Assembly (NCBI GenBank): GCA_012719645.1
Contig: JAAXZX010000116.1
Coordinates: 1-64,000 of the forward strand
Direction of reading: 5' to 3'
DNA length: 64,000 nt
Origin: Clostridiaceae bacterium
GTDB lineage: Bacteria; Bacillota; Clostridia; DSM-8532
Below, piece after piece: positions 54,526 through 64,000 of the stretch; within the stretch, counting starts at the first letter, position 1; the number at the start of each line of letters is the position of its first letter. A program made the position numbers and the translations under genes. Below the pieces are notes generated by a model. That model did not search any database, was not told where the DNA came from, and saw only the letters and a program-made list of their open reading frames with translations.

Positions 54526-55674
54526 TTGAAAGTATTCGGACCCAGGCTTAACAGCAATACTGAATACAGGGGTCTGGTCTCAATCAACCTCCAGCTTTTC
54601 GCTGATACCAGCGGGAAAACTGAAAAGGCGACCCCAAAAAAGCGGGAGGAACTGAGGAAAAAGGGCCAGGTAATGCAGAGCAGGGAAGTGACCTCAAACC
54701 TGATCCTCCTGATGATATTCCTGTCTTTCAAGCTGGTGGGCAGCTATCTCTACACCGAGTTCAAATCGCTCTTCAACCTGTTTCTGACCGACACGGCGGC
54801 CTACAACCTGACCGATCCGAATGAGATCATGCGGCTGGCTGCCTTTGCCGCCCTGCAGATTGTCAAGATGGCCGCTCCCTTCCTTATTATTGCCATACTG
54901 TTTGGGGTACTCGGGTCGTATTTTCAGATAGGCTTCCTGTTCACCCTGGAGCCCATCAAACCTAAGTTTTCCCACATCAACCCCATTAACGGTCTTAAGA
55001 GGATTTTTTCTTCCAGGTCGCTGTTTGAGTTTATAAAATCCATCGCCAAGGTTGTCATAGTGGCGTGGGTGGCATGGGCTTCCATACAGGCTGAATTCCT
55101 GAACCTTACAAAGCTGATGGCCCTGGACCTGGGCCAGATAGTCATGTACACCCTCGGCTCCGCGGTGGATATAGGAATCAAGATATGTCTTGCCCTGCTG
55201 GCTGTTTCGGCGGTTGATTACTTCTTCCAGTGGCGGAAATACGAGAAGGATATACGCATGACCAAGCAGGAGGTCAAGGAAGAGTACAAGCAGTTGGAAG
55301 GAAATCCCGAGGTGCGGTCCAGGATAAGGCAGAAGCAGCGTGAGATATCCATGAGGCGGATGCTGAGCGAGGTTCCAAAGGCCGACGTGGTTATAACCAA
55401 CCCGACCCATTTTGCCGTCGCCATAAGATACGAACCCCAGAAGAAGCCAGCGCCCTACGTGGTGGCCAAGGGCGCAGACTATTTGGCAGAGCGCATCAAG
55501 GAGGTTGCAAGGAAGAGCAGGGTTGAGATCGTGGAAAACAAGCCCCTTGCCCAGGCTCTCTACAATTCGGTTGACATAGGCGATGTGATACCGCCCGAAC
55601 TGTACAGGGCCGTTGCCGAGGTACTGGCCTTCGTATACAACCTGCAGGGCAAAAACCCCCAGGCAGCGCTTTGA
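54526..55674 (+). CDS. flhB: FlhB, export specificity switch protein
   Basis: 382 residues: an N-terminal KTEKATPKKREELRKKGQV block, four membrane helices, and the cytoplasmic domain with the self-cleaving NPTH site (VVITNPTHFAVAIRY, about residue 290) that switches export from hook to filament proteins. It has about 25 extra residues before the usual start. The start is TTG 54526 after AGGGAGGGC; whether the extra N-terminus is translated is open. Confidence 0.96.
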   Translation: MKVFGPRLNSNTEYRGLVSINLQLFADTSGKTEKATPKKREELRKKGQVMQSREVTSNLILLMIFLSFKLVGSYLYTEFKSLFNLFLTDTAAYNLTDPNEIMRLAAFAALQIVKMAAPFLIIAILFGVLGSYFQIGFLFTLEPIKPKFSHINPINGLKRIFSSRSLFEFIKSIAKVVIVAWVAWASIQAEFLNLTKLMALDLGQIVMYTLGSAVDIGIKICLALLAVSAVDYFFQWRKYEKDIRMTKQEVKEEYKQLEGNPEVRSRIRQKQREISMRRMLSEVPKADVVITNPTHFAVAIRYEPQKKPAPYVVAKGADYLAERIKEVARKSRVEIVENKPLAQALYNSVDIGDVIPPELYRAVAEVLAFVYNLQGKNPQAAL

Positions 55675-55829
55675 GAGGGATGAGCAAAGTATTGTATTAA
55701 ACATCCAATTCATATAAAATACAAGTATAGGATAAAAGCTTGCATATTTCGACAGCAGGGTAATGGCCGCATCCTGTCATGCGGACAGGCATTTTACAAA
55801 AGATTGTAAGGTACTGGAGGGAAAGCAGG

Positions 55830-57854
55830 ATGAAGAATAAGAATATGCTGGTGGCAATATTTGTTGTCTTCATAGTGCTCTTCATCATTGTTCCCATTCC
55901 GCCGGTTATCCTGGACGTCCTGCTGGTTGTTAACATTACCCTTTCCTTACTGATACTGATCAACTCCATCTACGCCCCGGACGCGCTGTCCATGTCCTCA
56001 TTTCCAACCATGCTGCTGTTTACCACATTATACAGGCTGTCCCTGAATGTTATCTCCACGCGCCTCATTATAGGCAGAGCGGAGGCAGGAGAGGTCATCA
56101 GGAGCTTCGGGCGCTTCGTAGGCGGAAATGACCTGATTGTCGGTTTCATCGTCTTCCTTATCATAATGATCGTCCAATTCCTTGTCATCACCAAGGGCGC
56201 CGAGAGGGTTTCCGAAGTTGCCGCAAGATTCACCCTGGATGCTATGCCGGGAAAACAGATGGCCATTGATGCTGATCTGAATTCCGGGCTCATCAATGAA
56301 TCCGAAGCCAGGGAAAGAAGAAAGCGGGTGCAGCGTGAAGCTGACTTTTACGGCGCCATGGATGGCGCCGCCAAGTTTGTCAAAAATGACGCCATTTTCG
56401 GAATAATCTCAACAGCCATCAATATACTGGGCGGTGTTATCATGGGCCTGGTAAGGCTTGGCAGGACCTTTGAGGAAGTCCTGGAAACCTATACGGTCCT
56501 TACCATCGGCGACGGCCTTGTAAACCAGATTCCCGCCCTGCTCATCTCCATCGCCACAGGTATCATCGTTACAAGGGCAGCCGCCGAGAGCGATCTCGGA
56601 GGCGACCTGATCAGGCAGATCTTCAACAGTTCCAAGGTTATGTATATCGCAGCAAGCGCGTGCATAATCCTCATGCCCATACTCTGGCAATGGTCCCTGC
56701 TGCTTGTGGGCGGTTTCCTGGTATACCTGGGCATACAGATTGACAAGCGTAAGGTTGCCGAGTCCAAACAGGAAGAAAAGAAGATAGAGGAGCAGGAGGT
56801 TGAAGAGATCAGAAAGCCTGAAAATGTTGTTTCCCTGCTCCAGGTCGACCCGATTGAACTGGAATTCGGTTATGCCATAATACCCCTGGCAGACAAAAAC
56901 CAGGGCGGAGACCTCCTGGACCGCGTGGTGATGATCAGGCGCCAGCTGGCAATAGAGCTGGGCGTAATAGTCCCCACCATACGGCTTCGGGATAACATCC
57001 AGCTAAGCCCCAACCAGTATGTTATAAAGATCAAGGGGGTTGAAGCGGCTTCAGGCGAGCTGATGCTGGATCATTTTATGGCCATGAACCCCGGAACCGT
57101 GGAAGAAGAGATCGATGGCATCCCGACCAGGGAACCGGCCTTCGGGCTTGCTGCCCTGTGGATCCATGAAAGCCAGAGGGACCGCGCAGAGATGCTTGGT
57201 TATACGGTCGTGGATCCTCCCTCCATCGTGGCGACCCATATGACAGAGGTTATCAAGCGGCATATTCACGAACTTTTAAGCCGCCAGGATGTACAGACTC
57301 TTGTGGATAACGTCAAGACCACATATCCCGCCGTGGTTGAGGAACTGATACCAAAAGTCATGACCCTGGGCGAAATCCAGAAAGTCCTGAGCAATCTCCT
57401 GAGGGAGGGGGTATCCATCCGGGATATGGTGACCATCCTGGAGACGCTGGCGGATTACGCGCCCATCACAAGGGATACCGACATGCTCACCGAGTATGTG
57501 CGTCAGGCCCTTGGACGGGCTATTTCGAGGACCTATATCAGCCAGGACAGCGCAGATGTGATAACTCTTGACCCAAAGCTGGAACAGCTTATCCTTGACT
57601 CCGTGCAGAAAACAGAGGCCGGATCCTATATCGCCATGGATCCTGCCATGAGCAATAAGATCGTGAGGGAGACGGCAGCCATGACCGAGAGGATAGCGCA
57701 GACCGGGAAAATGCCCATCATTCTGTCATCCCCCGTGGTGCGTCTGTACTTCAAACGGCTGACTGAAAACAGTATCCCGGGATTGGTGGTTTTGTCCTAC
57801 AATGAACTTGACCCGACCCTGGAAGTAAACTCGGTTGGTATGGTGAGCGTATAA
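55830..57854 (+). CDS. flhA: FlhA, flagellar export apparatus protein
   Basis: 674 residues with eight membrane helices in the first ~330 and a large cytoplasmic ring domain that receives export chaperones. Signatures are the FHIPEP-type region (RFTLDAMPGKQMAIDADLN and ARERRKRVQREADFYGAMDGA). The ATG at 55830 is chosen because GGAGG lies 9 bases upstream and the length then equals the B. subtilis protein; an earlier in-frame start at 55779 has no site. The 155-base spacer after flhB has no clear promoter. Confidence 0.97.
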   Translation: MKNKNMLVAIFVVFIVLFIIVPIPPVILDVLLVVNITLSLLILINSIYAPDALSMSSFPTMLLFTTLYRLSLNVISTRLIIGRAEAGEVIRSFGRFVGGNDLIVGFIVFLIIMIVQFLVITKGAERVSEVAARFTLDAMPGKQMAIDADLNSGLINESEARERRKRVQREADFYGAMDGAAKFVKNDAIFGIISTAINILGGVIMGLVRLGRTFEEVLETYTVLTIGDGLVNQIPALLISIATGIIVTRAAAESDLGGDLIRQIFNSSKVMYIAASACIILMPILWQWSLLLVGGFLVYLGIQIDKRKVAESKQEEKKIEEQEVEEIRKPENVVSLLQVDPIELEFGYAIIPLADKNQGGDLLDRVVMIRRQLAIELGVIVPTIRLRDNIQLSPNQYVIKIKGVEAASGELMLDHFMAMNPGTVEEEIDGIPTREPAFGLAALWIHESQRDRAEMLGYTVVDPPSIVATHMTEVIKRHIHELLSRQDVQTLVDNVKTTYPAVVEELIPKVMTLGEIQKVLSNLLREGVSIRDMVTILETLADYAPITRDTDMLTEYVRQALGRAISRTYISQDSADVITLDPKLEQLILDSVQKTEAGSYIAMDPAMSNKIVRETAAMTERIAQTGKMPIILSSPVVRLYFKRLTENSIPGLVVLSYNELDPTLEVNSVGMVSV

Positions 57855-57895
57855 GCAGGTTGATATAGATTGGTGAATGGGTACCGGAGGAAACC

Positions 57896-59347
57896 ATGGT
57901 AATTCGCAGATATACCTGTAATAACATGCAGGAAGCCCTGCTCAAGGTCAAAATGGACCTGGGAAGCGACGCTGTGATCATGAACAGCCGCAAGGTGAGA
58001 AGAAAAGGGCTGATAGGGCTGTTTACAAAACCCATGATCGAGGTTGTGGCCGCCATTGACGACGATTATGTCAGGCCATCCAGGGCCCAGGCGCGAAGTA
58101 TCCAGCCTTCAGCGGCTAACGCAGGCCCGTATTATGAAAGCGCGCCGTCGGGGTATCCGGCAGGGGCTTTTCCACAGGCGCCGGCTTACGGCCAGGCGCA
58201 GGCGCCCTATCAAACCCGGGAATACCCGCAGGCCGCGCAAAATCCCCAGTCCCCGGCGCCGCCGCAGCCGCAGAATATTGTGCATCAGGGGCCGCAGCCT
58301 AATATGTTCCAGGCAGAGCAACAGCCGCAGCAGCAGGCGCAGCCGACCCAGGGGTCAAACACGGCCCAAACCGCTGCTGAGTCCTCTTCCGCAGCCGCCA
58401 GCCAGGACGATCACCCCAAGCTTGCTGAACTGGAAACCAAGGTTAAGAACATGGAAGCCATGCTGGAGCAAATATACCAGTCCGTCAAGGGGAAGGACGC
58501 TCCGGCGGCGTCGGAACCACCGAACGGGAAATCCGAAGCATCGGCATCTTCCGGGCAGGATGACCTGCCTGCCATCAGAAAAACCCTTGCCGAGATGGAA
58601 CTGGACAGCAGGTTGATAGACAGGATTGTGGAAAAGATCAGGGAGAGGGGCGGAAGTTCCCAAAAGCCCGAAGAGGCACTGTCCCTGGCTGCCAGGGTCA
58701 TGACCGTCCTTTTGGGTGAGCCGGATACCATCAAACTCAGATCAGACGGCCGCCCGCAGGTTGTCATATTCATAGGGCCCACCGGAGTGGGCAAGACCAC
58801 GACCCTTGCCAAGATTGCGGCCGATTTCACCCTGAACAGGCAGAAGAAGGTGGGGCTCATTACGGCCGATACATACCGTATCGCTGCTGTGGAGCAGCTT
58901 AAAACCTACTCGGAAATCCTGAATATACCGGTTTTGGTCGTCTATTCGCCTAACGAGGTGCAGGACGCCATCAGGGAACTTTCTGACAAGGATCTGATCC
59001 TGATTGACACCGCGGGAAGAAGCCACCGGAACAAGAACCATTTTGACGAACTGAAGGCTTTGGTCAAATCGGCGGAAGCCGACGAAGCCTATCTTGTGGT
59101 CAGCGCCAACACCAGCAGGCATGCGATGAAAGAGATACTTGAATACTACTCATTCATCAAGGACTTTAAGCTTCTCTTCACAAAACTGGATGAAGCCCCG
59201 GTTCCCGGTGTGATCATAAATGCACGATACCTTACCGGAAGGCCTCTGTCCTATACCACTGCCGGACAGAGCGTTCCCGACGACCTGGATGTGGCGAATC
59301 CCCGGGCAATTGTTGCAAGCCTTCTGGGCTCCGGGACAAACAAATGA
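57896..59347 (+). CDS. flhF: FlhF, SRP-type GTPase for flagellum placement
   Basis: 483 residues. An N-terminal B domain (IRRYTCNNMQEALLKVKMDLGSDAVIMNS) is followed by a Pro/Gln/Ala-rich low-complexity stretch (about 65-170), a helical segment, and the NG GTPase domain with G1 GPTGVGKTTTLAK (about 294), ITADTYRIAAVEQLKTY, LIDTAGRS and FTKLDE. Works with FlhG to set number and place of flagella. GGAGG is directly before the ATG. Confidence 0.96.
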   Translation: MVIRRYTCNNMQEALLKVKMDLGSDAVIMNSRKVRRKGLIGLFTKPMIEVVAAIDDDYVRPSRAQARSIQPSAANAGPYYESAPSGYPAGAFPQAPAYGQAQAPYQTREYPQAAQNPQSPAPPQPQNIVHQGPQPNMFQAEQQPQQQAQPTQGSNTAQTAAESSSAAASQDDHPKLAELETKVKNMEAMLEQIYQSVKGKDAPAASEPPNGKSEASASSGQDDLPAIRKTLAEMELDSRLIDRIVEKIRERGGSSQKPEEALSLAARVMTVLLGEPDTIKLRSDGRPQVVIFIGPTGVGKTTTLAKIAADFTLNRQKKVGLITADTYRIAAVEQLKTYSEILNIPVLVVYSPNEVQDAIRELSDKDLILIDTAGRSHRNKNHFDELKALVKSAEADEAYLVVSANTSRHAMKEILEYYSFIKDFKLLFTKLDEAPVPGVIINARYLTGRPLSYTTAGQSVPDDLDVANPRAIVASLLGSGTNK

Positions 59348-59385
59348 GAAAACCCTGAACCTCATCCGAGGGTATGGAGGTAATC

Positions 59386-60276
59386 ATGAGCGATCAGGCA
59401 GAAGTGCTGCGCAGAATAGTAGGCAATATGAATAACGGTTTGGCTGCTCCGGAAAACCGAAAAACGGAGAAGAGAGCCCGTATCATCACTATTACCAGCG
59501 GCAAGGGAGGAGTAGGGAAAACCAGCGTAACCGTCAACCTGGCCATTGCCTTAAGCAGGCTCGGGTTGAGGATCGCGATCCTCGATGTGGATTTTGGCCT
59601 TGCCAATGTTGACCTGCTGTTCGGAATAACCCCGAAGCATACCCTGCTGGATCTCATACGGGATGAGAAGTCCATATTTGAGGTCATGACCGACGGCCCG
59701 AACAACATCAAGTTCCTTTCAGGGGGATCGGGCGTTGAGGAACTGACGAGGCTTGACAGGAAGAAGCTCCGCAAGTTCATCAGCAACATAGCCCTCCTTG
59801 ACAAGCTCTATGACATTATCCTCATCGATACAGGCGCCGGGCTGTCCCGGAATGTCATGAGCTTTATCATGGCGGCTGATGAGATCATACTTGTTACCAC
59901 GCCAGAACCTACGGCCATCACTGATGCCTATGCCCTGGTAAAAATGGTGTCGAGGCGTGACAGGAAGAAGATCATCAGGATTTTGGTCAACAAGGCCGAA
60001 ACTGCCAGGGAAGCAGAGGATATCGCAAACAGGCTGTTGGTCGTATCCGAGAAATTTTTGTCATTAAAGCTCAATAAACTTGGGTATATATTATATGATG
60101 ACAACATAGTCAAGGCAGTTAAGCTGCAGAAGCCTTTCTGCCTGAGCAATCCCAAGAGCCAGGCTGCCAGGAGCATGTTTGCGCTGGCCGATGCGCTTGT
60201 GGAAAACCGGAACTCAGATGACCTGCTGGGTGCCAGAGGGTTCATCCAGAGGGTATTGTCGTTTTTCGGGGCATAG
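59386..60276 (+). CDS. flhG: FlhG (YlxH), MinD-like ATPase for flagellar number
   Basis: 296 residues with the deviant Walker A GKGGVGKTS (about residue 39), DVDFGLANVDLLFG, the Walker B-like IILIDTGAGLS and PEPTAITDAYALVKM. The N-terminal DQAEVLRRIV segment is the FlhF-activating peptide, and a C-terminal amphipathic helix (FIQRVLSFFGA) probably binds the membrane. ATG 59386 follows GGAGG. A 135-base gap follows before the PilZ gene. Confidence 0.96.
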   Translation: MSDQAEVLRRIVGNMNNGLAAPENRKTEKRARIITITSGKGGVGKTSVTVNLAIALSRLGLRIAILDVDFGLANVDLLFGITPKHTLLDLIRDEKSIFEVMTDGPNNIKFLSGGSGVEELTRLDRKKLRKFISNIALLDKLYDIILIDTGAGLSRNVMSFIMAADEIILVTTPEPTAITDAYALVKMVSRRDRKKIIRILVNKAETAREAEDIANRLLVVSEKFLSLKLNKLGYILYDDNIVKAVKLQKPFCLSNPKSQAARSMFALADALVENRNSDDLLGARGFIQRVLSFFGA

Positions 60277-60411
60277 TATGTGCCGCGGCTGCGGATTGGG
60301 TGAACCAGGAAGGGAATGGTCCGTGACAAGCTGATGTAAAGCGTCGATAAAAGCAGAAATTAGTTTAATATGGTAGTATATTATGTTAAACTAAGGGTAA
60401 TGGGGAAGCCG

Positions 60412-61089
60412 ATGATCAAGACTAAACTAACGCTGGGCACCAAGCTGGAACTTGAATTATACGATGCAAACGGAGACAGGATCGTACCCACTCTAATCAG
60501 CCAATTTGAATCAATACTGCCCGACGGCAGCATGGAGATACTTTCTCCCATAATGGAAGGAAGGATCTACCCGGTTCGCAGAGGTACGCATCTTAATGTG
60601 ATATATGAAAAGGATGGCGATCTGTTCACATTTGCGGCACAAGCTGTCGACCGGAGGCTGGAAGGGAATATTCACCTTCTCCGGATAATGCCGCTGTCCG
60701 GGGAGGAACAGATACAAAGGCGTTACTTCTTCAGGTTTAAATGTGTCAGGGACGTCGAATACAGGACGTTTGCGGAAAGGGAAACCAGGGAGGAGGAACG
60801 CGGAGATTTCAGAGTGGGAATAACGAAGGACATAAGCGGAGGCGGAATCTGCCTGTGTACGGATACAAAGCTTGAAATTGGCTGGCATGTGGAGGGCAGG
60901 CTGAAGATCCACCAGGCAATACCGTTCATCGGCAGGGTTGTCAGGGTTATCAACGTGCATGACCGCGGCAGGTACAGCTATGAGAACGGTATTGAGTTTG
61001 TTGAGATAACCAATATGAACAGGGAACGAATCATATCTTATATATTTGAAGAGCAGCGAAAACTGCTTAAAAAGGGCTGGACCAAATGA
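60412..61089 (+). CDS. YcgR-like PilZ domain protein, probable c-di-GMP-responsive flagellar brake
   Basis: About 225 residues: an N-terminal YcgR/PilZN-type domain (about 1-95) and a C-terminal PilZ domain with the c-di-GMP-binding motifs RRYFFRFKC (R-x3-R type) and DISGGGICL (D-x-S-x2-G type). Such proteins slow the motor when c-di-GMP is high. The start may be ATG 60412 or 60400; GGGGA lies 5 bases before 60412. A GTCGATAA just upstream (about 60343-60350) resembles a sigma-D -10 but lacks a proper -35. The end overlaps cheB (ATGA). Confidence 0.9.
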   Translation: MIKTKLTLGTKLELELYDANGDRIVPTLISQFESILPDGSMEILSPIMEGRIYPVRRGTHLNVIYEKDGDLFTFAAQAVDRRLEGNIHLLRIMPLSGEEQIQRRYFFRFKCVRDVEYRTFAERETREEERGDFRVGITKDISGGGICLCTDTKLEIGWHVEGRLKIHQAIPFIGRVVRVINVHDRGRYSYENGIEFVEITNMNRERIISYIFEEQRKLLKKGWTK

Positions 61090-62153
61090 CTGACGACAGG
61101 ATTGGAGTATTGGTAGTGGATGATTCAGCTTTCATGAGGCGCGTCATCCAGAACATGATCGAAACAGATCCGGGAATGTATGTCGTGGGCTCGGCGAGGA
61201 ATGGTCTGGATGCGCTGAAGAAAGCAAAGGAACTGAATCCTGATGTTATAACGATGGATGTCGAGATGCCGGTGATGGATGGCCTGACCGCCCTGGAGAA
61301 GCTCCTTCATCAGGATAATTATGCTGTCATCATGGTCAGCAGCCACACCCAGAAGGGCAAGTCCGCGACCATCAAGGCTCTTGAGCTGGGAGCCTTTGAT
61401 TTTATTTCCAAACCTGACAACGTTTTTATCATGCCGTCCGATGATATGCGGATTGAGCTTACCAAGAAGATACGGCTTGCTTTCAGGAGCAAAAGGAAGA
61501 GCCGAAGTACTTCAAAGGCCGCCGGTAAAACTGTACCGCTGGCTGTGGGAAGCGCTGAAGCGGCCAATGAACTGAAATACATTATCGCTATTGGCATCTC
61601 AACGGGGGGACCCAGGGCACTGAGCAGCATAATGCCCTTGTTTCCGGCCAACCTGCCCGCAGCCATTCTCGTGGTGCAGCATATGCCCGAGGGGTTTACC
61701 AAATCCCTTGCGCTCAGGCTTAATGAGATCAGTTATCTGACCGTTAAGGAAGCTGCCGACAACGATGTGCTCAAAGCCGGCATTGTATATATAGCTCCCG
61801 GCAGCCATCATCTCACAATAAAGTCGGAGGGAGGAAAGTCCAGGATAGTGCTTTCCGACCAGCCTCCCCTGGGCGGCTTCAGGCCGAGCGTGGATATGAT
61901 GATGCGTTCCATCGCTGAATCAGACATAACCGATATTATCGCGGTTATCATGACGGGTATGGGCAGTGATGGGACCAAGGGCCTGATAGAACTGAAACAG
62001 AAGAAAAATCCTTATGTAATAGCGCAGGATGAAAGCACAAGCGTTGTTTTTGGAATGCCCAAAGTTGCTATTGAGTCCGGAGTTGTGAACGAAGTGGCTC
62101 CGTTGATGGAGATACCCAGCAGAATCATGAATCACATGGGGGTGCGCCAATAA
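61086..62153 (+). CDS. cheB: CheB, chemotaxis protein-glutamate methylesterase
   Basis: 355 residues. The N-terminal receiver has D12/D13 and phosphorylated D58 (ITMDVEMPVMDG). After a basic linker (about 130-155) comes the methylesterase domain with the catalytic Ser in GISTGGP, His in VVQHMPEGF and Asp in MTGMGSDG. Removes methyl groups from chemoreceptors during adaptation. Coupled by overlap to the PilZ gene before and cheA after. Confidence 0.97.
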   Translation: MTDDRIGVLVVDDSAFMRRVIQNMIETDPGMYVVGSARNGLDALKKAKELNPDVITMDVEMPVMDGLTALEKLLHQDNYAVIMVSSHTQKGKSATIKALELGAFDFISKPDNVFIMPSDDMRIELTKKIRLAFRSKRKSRSTSKAAGKTVPLAVGSAEAANELKYIIAIGISTGGPRALSSIMPLFPANLPAAILVVQHMPEGFTKSLALRLNEISYLTVKEAADNDVLKAGIVYIAPGSHHLTIKSEGGKSRIVLSDQPPLGGFRPSVDMMMRSIAESDITDIIAVIMTGMGSDGTKGLIELKQKKNPYVIAQDESTSVVFGMPKVAIESGVVNEVAPLMEIPSRIMNHMGVRQ

Positions 62154-64000
62154 TGGACATGAACCAGTATCTTGACATATTTGTTGAGGAATCCCGGGAG
62201 CATCTGCAAAGCCTGAATTCTTCCCTGTTGGAGCTTGAAAAGGATCCATCGGACAAAGGTGTCCTTAATGAGATTTTCCGTGTCGCGCATACGTTGAAAG
62301 GCATGTCGGGTACCATGGGTTTTAACCGGATGCAGAGGCTCACCCACCATATGGAGGATGTTCTGGACGCATTGCGCAATGACCGGATATCTGCTGATTC
62401 CGATATTGTTGATATTCTGTTCAAATGCCTGGATGCCCTTGAGAATTATGTGAATACCATTGTCTCAACCGGGGATGAAGGCAATAACGAGTATAAGGAG
62501 ATTGTCGACGCGCTGGCTGACATATTGAAGAAGGGCGGCATTCCCTCTAAAGCGGCAAAGACCTCCGCAAAGAAAACCAGGGAAAAACCTGCAAAAGAAA
62601 AGGAAAGCGAAAAAGTAGCGGAGAAGGCAGAGGAGACAGCAGGTTCAGAGAGGGAACTCGTCGAGTTTAACGAGTATGATCTCAATATCATAAAGAAGGC
62701 TTTTGAAGCCGAAATGAATGTATTCCAGATCCATGTGGAGTTTGACAAGGGATGTCTGTTAAAATCAGCCAGGGCATTCATCGTTTTCCAGGTGCTGGAG
62801 AAGAACTCGGATATCATCAAATCGGTTCCCAGTGTGCAGGACATAGAGGACGAGAAGTTTGATTTCGAGTTTACGGTAGTGGTCATAACGTCCAATGACA
62901 AAGAGCTGTTTGAGAAGGAAATCGATTCGGTGGCGGAAGTGGTTGGCGTCCATGTCACGCCCATTACCCCCGAGATGCTGGGTATAAGCGATGAGGAACT
63001 CCAAGTCAAGGACGGGAAGATGGATGGCCAGGCAGTTTCCGATGCCGAAGACGGCAGTGCCCAGGCCATGCAGGACCAGTCCAAAAAGGCGCACAGGACC
63101 GGAAAGACAGTAAGGGTGGATATCGACAGGCTGGATGTCCTGATGAACCTGGTAAGTGAGCTCATCATCATAAAGAACGGCCTTGAAAACCAGATAAACG
63201 CGAAGGACTACAGCGCCTGGACCGAATCCATAGAATACCTGGAAAGGGTGACCACCAACCTCCACGATGCCGTGATGAAGGTCAGGATGGTTCCGGTGGA
63301 AGCAGTATTCAACCGCTTCCCAAGGATGATCCGGGATATCTCGAGAGAACTGGGTAAGGACATTGAGCTAAAGATGTCCGGTGTGGACACCGAGCTTGAC
63401 AGGACGGTTATCGATGAGATTGGAGATCCCCTCATACATATCCTCAGAAATTCCGCCGACCATGGCATAGAAACCCGTGAGGAAAGGATTAAGCTTAATA
63501 AGCCCCATATCGGGAGCATTTATCTCCGCGCTTACCAGGACGGCAACAATGTCGTCATTGAGGTGGAGGATGACGGCAGGGGCATCGATATCGGCAAGAT
63601 CAGGAACAAGATAATTGAAAAAGGCCTGGAATCCCCCGATATTGTAAATACCCTCTCTGAAAAAGAGGTTATCGATTATCTGTTCAGGCCCAATTTCAGC
63701 ACGGCGGACAAGATCACCGACCTTTCCGGCAGGGGTGTCGGACTGGATGTCGTCAAAACCAAGATTGAGGCGCTGGGAGGTACCGTTGAGGTTGAATCCA
63801 GGTTCGGTTCCGGAAGCAAGTTCATCATCAGGCTGCCGCTGACTCTGGCAATCATCCAGGCGCTGCTGGTGAGAATCGGATCGGAAAAGTACGCGCTGCC
63901 GCTTAGCTCAATACGGGAGATCGACAATATCAAGTTCGAAGACGTAAAGATGGTACGCAACCGCGAAGTGATCATATTGAGGGATATGGTAATACCGCTT
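62153..64000 (+). CDS. cheA: CheA, chemotaxis histidine kinase (3' end outside window)
   Basis: The 616 visible codons are open to the last base. P1 domain with the phosphorylated His46 (VAHTLKGMSGTMGF), a linker rich in Lys/Glu/Ala (about 130-165), a P2 CheY-binding region, P3 dimerisation (IDRLDVLMNLVSELIIIKNGLE), P4 kinase with HILRNSADHGIE, DDGRGID and FSTADKITDLSGRGVGLDVV, and the start of P5 (IQALLVRIGSEKYALPLSSIREID), which binds CheW and receptors. Only the last part of P5 is missing. The ATG overlaps the cheB stop. Confidence 0.97.
   Translation, partial: MDMNQYLDIFVEESREHLQSLNSSLLELEKDPSDKGVLNEIFRVAHTLKGMSGTMGFNRMQRLTHHMEDVLDALRNDRISADSDIVDILFKCLDALENYVNTIVSTGDEGNNEYKEIVDALADILKKGGIPSKAAKTSAKKTREKPAKEKESEKVAEKAEETAGSERELVEFNEYDLNIIKKAFEAEMNVFQIHVEFDKGCLLKSARAFIVFQVLEKNSDIIKSVPSVQDIEDEKFDFEFTVVVITSNDKELFEKEIDSVAEVVGVHVTPITPEMLGISDEELQVKDGKMDGQAVSDAEDGSAQAMQDQSKKAHRTGKTVRVDIDRLDVLMNLVSELIIIKNGLENQINAKDYSAWTESIEYLERVTTNLHDAVMKVRMVPVEAVFNRFPRMIRDISRELGKDIELKMSGVDTELDRTVIDEIGDPLIHILRNSADHGIETREERIKLNKPHIGSIYLRAYQDGNNVVIEVEDDGRGIDIGKIRNKIIEKGLESPDIVNTLSEKEVIDYLFRPNFSTADKITDLSGRGVGLDVVKTKIEALGGTVEVESRFGSGSKFIIRLPLTLAIIQALLVRIGSEKYALPLSSIREIDNIKFEDVKMVRNREVIILRDMVIPL

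Noticed and set aside
54694-55713. 339-codon open frame on the minus strand
   Set aside because: Antisense to flhB; chance frame caused by codon bias.
60343-60411. Sigma-D promoter before the PilZ gene
   Set aside because: GTCGATAA resembles the -10, but no TAAA-type -35 occurs at about 15 bp.

Overview
The window is an ordinary, gene-dense stretch of chromosome from a motile, endospore-forming Firmicute of the class Clostridia. The evidence is a complete spoIIIA operon, spoIIE, spoVG, gpr, pdaA, yqfC/yqfD, ytfJ and an alpha/beta-type SASP gene, together with a Gram-positive flagellar/chemotaxis operon that includes fliY, flbD, a MotE-like gene and a TIGR02530-type gene. Base composition looks roughly balanced (about half G+C by eye), higher than in many clostridia. 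GTG and TTG starts preceded by strong AGGAGG-type ribosome sites are common. The species cannot be named from the sequence. I see no prophage, insertion sequence, CRISPR array, tRNA or rRNA.

Layout. 1-3.7 kb: the 3' part of spoIIE meets murC tail to tail. 3.7-12 kb: spoVG (sigma-H-like promoter), glmU, prs, pth, mfd and a PrsA/SurA-like foldase, closed by a terminator. 12-17.3 kb: spoIIIAA-AH, the mother-cell half of the feeding-tube channel. 17.3-19 kb: rpsT and gpr, divergent. 19-25 kb: an amidase, ligA, an HD-GYP phosphodiesterase and two tandem DUF881 genes. 24.9-32.1 kb: pdaA, yqfC, yqfD, phoH, pgpH, ybeY, dgkA and an M50 protease, tightly packed. 32.1-32.6 kb: the only large non-coding gap in the window, with repeats, inverted repeats and an unexplained 22-bp composite stem. 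32.6-36.3 kb: trpS, scpA, scpB, ytfI-like, ytfJ and a convergent SASP gene. 36.4-64 kb: one long co-oriented fla/che operon, flgB-flgC-fliE-F-G-H-I-J-motE-like-fliK-flgD-TIGR02530-flgE-flbD-fliL-M-Y-cheY-fliO-P-Q-R-flhB-A-F-G-pilZ-cheB-cheA. cheA runs off the right edge.

How it works together. The sporulation genes cover several stages: SpoIIE activates sigma-F, SpoIIIAA-AH and YqfC/YqfD support engulfment-stage forespore development, PdaA (perhaps with the amidase) builds cortex delta-lactam, and SASP is later degraded by Gpr. The flagellar operon runs from the proximal rod and MS ring through the C ring, ATPase, hook and export gate to placement GTPases and chemotaxis. Cyclic-dinucleotide functions recur: an HD-GYP domain (c-di-GMP), PgpH (c-di-AMP) and a PilZ protein beside cheB.

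No clearly novel multi-gene system is present. The best leads are non-coding: the structured element upstream of trpS, hairpins inside the flagellar operon (one of them covering a ribosome site), repeats in the rpsT and flgB leaders, and an unusually long spoIIIAA/spoIIIAB overlap.
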